Source: Methanomassiliicoccales archaeon
GTDB taxonomy: Archaea; Thermoplasmatota; Thermoplasmata; Methanomassiliicoccales; UBA472
Assembly: GCA_038740345.1 (NCBI GenBank)
Contig: JAVYMA010000021.1
Span: forward strand, 1-33,569
Reading direction: 5' to 3'
DNA length: 33,569 nucleotides
Translations under genes and position numbers: made by a program
Notes under the pieces: model-generated
Seen by the model: only the letters and a program-made list of their open reading frames with translations
Databases searched by the model: none
Told to the model about the DNA's origin: nothing
Part shown: positions 31,654-33,569 of the stretch, in pieces
How the letters are laid out: each line of letters opens with the position of its first letter
How positions within the stretch are numbered: the first letter of the stretch is position 1

Positions 31654-32284
31654 GATCAAAAATAAGTCTTCTAGCCCATGCTAATTTTTGTAATTTAATG
31701 TTAATATCTTTTCCTATCTTCTTTTTCGGGTTCGCGAAATCGAAGCCTAATAAATAAATATGCTTGGCTCCGAAACTTCTAGCTAGAATTACAGCTCTAT
31801 CTCCATCCGTGAACCCTCCATAATTACGTAAAGGTGCAAATGGTTTGCATTGAACGGTTGGGATAATCGGGAAAGAGAACAGACTTATCCAATCACGAAT
31901 TTTGCTGATATTATCTCCATGAGCGTGAACAACTAATATCGAACCCTTAATGTTTGCCTGCAACAACGTTGGCAAATCACCATCCAAATCGGTTACAATA
32001 AAATCTGGGACAAAACCTTCTCTAATGAGAACACTGGTAGCGTCATCGGCAGCGATCAAAGTACCATGAATACCGAATTTTTTTAGATGATGAGGCAAAG
32101 AATCAGCATCGCCACATATAGTTGCAATCTTTCTCATCTTTTTCGCGATTAACTCTTCATAATCAAATTCAAATCGAGAAACTGCAGATGCTAGTATTTT
32201 AGCTGCTAATTCATCATTTTGTTGAGAAAAACCGAATTCGCTAATTATCTCGTGATAAATAGGTTCCCAATCTTCGAAATTCAT
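31619..32284 (-). CDS. mptE: 6-Hydroxymethylpterin diphosphokinase, MptE-like
   Basis: A 221-residue member of the DUF115 family. In archaea MptE activates 6-hydroxymethyl-7,8-dihydropterin with ATP for tetrahydromethanopterin or folate synthesis. Recognisable segments are WEPIYHEII at the start, ATICGDADSLPHHL (about 55-68), a DDATSVLIREGFVPDFIVTDLDGD stretch (about 81-104), VVHAHGDN (118-125) and the C-terminal YLLGFDF. The start is ATG 32284, with GGGTT/GAA just upstream and MNFEDWEPIY as the natural beginning; two ATGs further upstream lie within or against the DUF373 gene. It follows that gene by 7 bp and is probably cotranscribed with it. Confidence 0.88.
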   Translation of the reverse strand: MNFEDWEPIYHEIISEFGFSQQNDELAAKILASAVSRFEFDYEELIAKKMRKIATICGDADSLPHHLKKFGIHGTLIAADDATSVLIREGFVPDFIVTDLDGDLPTLLQANIKGSILVVHAHGDNISKIRDWISLFSFPIIPTVQCKPFAPLRNYGGFTDGDRAVILARSFGAKHIYLLGFDFANPKKKIGKDINIKLQKLAWARRLIFDLNPPGFCLSIP

Positions 32285-32291
32285 TTCAACC

Positions 32292-33440
32292 CTATTCCTC
32301 ATTCCCTTTGGCGACATTGTTTGTATTTTTCATACTTTGATTTGATTGCGCCCTGAGCGTGGCTCCGAGCAATCCGCTAAATCCTGCAAGAAGAAATCCA
32401 GCCAATATCTCTAACATAAGAAAAATCTCATCAAAATCCTGAAAGCCAAGGAAGAACATCGTTGAATCAATCGCACCTTGAATTATAAACGCTATAGCAA
32501 AAATGGATAACGTGGTCACGAGATAACCCCAATGCATCTTTCCTTCCGAAAGAAATAAGTTCACGAACTTCCCCGCTGCGTACGAAAGAGCAGCGAATGC
32601 CCAGAGCCAAAGGACACCACCCAAGAACAACAGCGATTTCAATACCAAACTTTCATCCTCAGCTGTATTAGCAGCATTTGAACCTGCCGCAATTCCTGCA
32701 ATAAGAAAAATGAATGAAAGGACAGCGAAAGGTATCATTTGGCTTCCAGATCTAATCGCTCTAGCTATTTTCTTAGCCCCGTTTATCGACCTTTCCCCCA
32801 CGTGATAGGCATAGGAAATTAGATAAATACCCAACGCCAAGCCTAAAAAGCCAAAACTCATACCTGAAATTATTTCCCAGGAGGGGGATTCTAAATATTG
32901 TATTACCATAGGAAGAAGTGAGAAGAGACCTAATATCGTAAAAACCAGACCTATTGGAAAAAGAATACGTTTTCGGATCTTATCATCTTTCAGCATTTTA
33001 ATTATGACATAATATGTACCTTCCACAGAAGGTGCTTGTTTCACGAATACCCTTTTGACAGAGTCTACTTTTACTCTAGAAGCTACCATAGGAAAGATAT
33101 ATTCGTCTTCAGCTCCGTCAGATACCAATACAACTCGCTCAGGTTTCACTACTTCCAATACATTTTCTAATTCCTGTCCTAATGCAACGTCAGATTCATA
33201 TCCAACCCTATGACTTCCACAAATAGTTGCGATCTCAGCATCAATTCCTTTTTTAATCATTTCTTCATAGATACTAATAGCTGCAAAGATGGTGTTAATA
33301 TCTGAATCCTCTGGATCCTTAAGACCTAAAGCGATAGCGGCGTCCAAATTCTCCTGTCGTCCGATAAACGGGCTATCTAACCCCGCTTTGACACCGAAGT
33401 CATCGTCGCGATCGACACTTAGGACAAGGACTTTCATCAT
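32292..33440 (-). CDS. DUF373-family membrane protein
   Basis: A 382-residue archaeal protein of unknown function. The N-terminal cytosolic DUF373 domain (about 1-150) starts with the characteristic KVLVLSVDRDDDFGVKAG and contains EIATICGSHRVGYESD and RVVLVSDGAEDEY, which look like a Rossmann-type nucleotide or sugar-binding fold. About six to seven membrane helices follow (158-182, 190-212, 235-257, 267-290, 300-320 and 340-365). A TATA box 26 bp upstream of ATG 33440 and no Shine-Dalgarno indicate a leaderless start; a second ATG follows directly. It is the first gene of a pair with mptE, an association that hints at a shared pathway but proves none. Confidence 0.88.
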   Translation of the reverse strand: MMKVLVLSVDRDDDFGVKAGLDSPFIGRQENLDAAIALGLKDPEDSDINTIFAAISIYEEMIKKGIDAEIATICGSHRVGYESDVALGQELENVLEVVKPERVVLVSDGAEDEYIFPMVASRVKVDSVKRVFVKQAPSVEGTYYVIIKMLKDDKIRKRILFPIGLVFTILGLFSLLPMVIQYLESPSWEIISGMSFGFLGLALGIYLISYAYHVGERSINGAKKIARAIRSGSQMIPFAVLSFIFLIAGIAAGSNAANTAEDESLVLKSLLFLGGVLWLWAFAALSYAAGKFVNLFLSEGKMHWGYLVTTLSIFAIAFIIQGAIDSTMFFLGFQDFDEIFLMLEILAGFLLAGFSGLLGATLRAQSNQSMKNTNNVAKGNEE

Positions 33441-33460
33441 TTTCTCTATCCAGTATGAAT

Positions 33461-33470
33461 CTATTTATAC
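33461..33470 (-). promoter_or_regulatory. TATA box of the DUF373-mptE operon
   Basis: GTATAAATAG on the minus strand, centred 26 bp upstream of the ATG at 33440, fits a leaderless start of the operon. Confidence 0.65.
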
Positions 33471-33527
33471 CTTATTTGATAAACTATGAAATATCGAATC
33501 AAAATAGCAATTAGTTTGGATTGAACA

Positions 33528-33553
33528 TAATAAATCAAAATAATAAATCAAAA
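33528..33553. repeat. 13-bp tandem repeat in AT-rich intergenic DNA
   Basis: TAATAAATCAAAA occurs twice in a row. It lies at the edge of the window in the non-coding DNA upstream of the DUF373 gene and may be a chance feature of AT-rich sequence. Confidence 0.7.
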
Positions 33554-33569
33554 GCGGGACTAAGTTTGC

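Noticed and set aside
1-33569. tRNA genes, CRISPR arrays, insertion sequences and phage genes
   Set aside because: I looked for cloverleaf-like GC segments, regularly spaced repeats, transposase motifs and terminal inverted repeats and saw none; the only repeats are the zinc-ribbon units and short AT-rich ones.

Overview
The window looks like a chromosomal segment of an anaerobic archaeon, most likely a member of Thermoplasmatota or a nearby euryarchaeal lineage. The evidence is archaeal TATA boxes about 26 bp upstream of leaderless starts, an archaeal-type SRP RNA, MptE (pterin diphosphokinase), DUF373, a methanogenesis-marker-2-like protein, a class III ribonucleotide reductase, and a Thermoplasma-style two-subunit lipoate ligase beside a 2-oxoacid dehydrogenase complex. 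The lineage is inference; no rRNA gene or other marker is present. I see no insertion sequence, phage gene, CRISPR array or tRNA.

Layout. 1-4.5 kb: hisD, a small parvulin, a protein of eight zinc ribbons, a zinc-ribbon membrane protein, a DUF2085 membrane protein and a small unknown. 4.6-5.6 kb: a decayed helix-hairpin-helix gene and a MarC-family membrane protein. 5.7-7.65 kb (+): a tight run of ferredoxin:thioredoxin-reductase-like protein, thioredoxin-like protein, lplB and lplA. It converges on 7.65-11.85 kb (-): lipA-E1alpha-E1beta-E2. Together these hold what is needed to build and lipoylate a 2-oxoacid dehydrogenase, except E3, which is absent here.

11.9-15.7 kb (-): a NitT/TauT-type ABC importer (permease, ATPase, binding protein) followed by a UroD/MtaA-like protein whose conventional start lies inside the conserved family sequence. 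15.85-16.16 kb: SRP RNA, its 3' end overlapping the stop of an AIR-synthase-like (marker 2) gene. 17.2-20.6 kb: a winged-helix-like regulator, nrdD and a small cysteine-rich protein. 20.6-23.5 kb: an M50 site-2-type protease with PDZ domains, a DUF6015-like protein and a DUF1614-like membrane protein.

23.5-31.1 kb (-): a complete oligopeptide ABC importer (PKD-bearing binding protein, two permeases, two ATPases) plus a small membrane protein. The first ATPase carries a coiled-coil-like insert and a zinc-ribbon insert inside its nucleotide-binding domain. 31.3-33.4 kb: cutA, converging on DUF373-mptE.

Expression logic visible in the sequence: several first or lone genes have a TATA element centred about 26 bp before the start codon and no Shine-Dalgarno (leaderless), while genes inside operons mostly have GGAGG/GGTGA-type ribosome binding sites. 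The most interesting items are the zinc-ribbon insertion in the peptide-transporter ATPase, the coupling of a ferredoxin-linked disulfide reductase to lipoate attachment beside an E3-less dehydrogenase locus, the UroD-like/ABC operon with an altered metal motif and odd start, and the decayed Cdd1-like gene.
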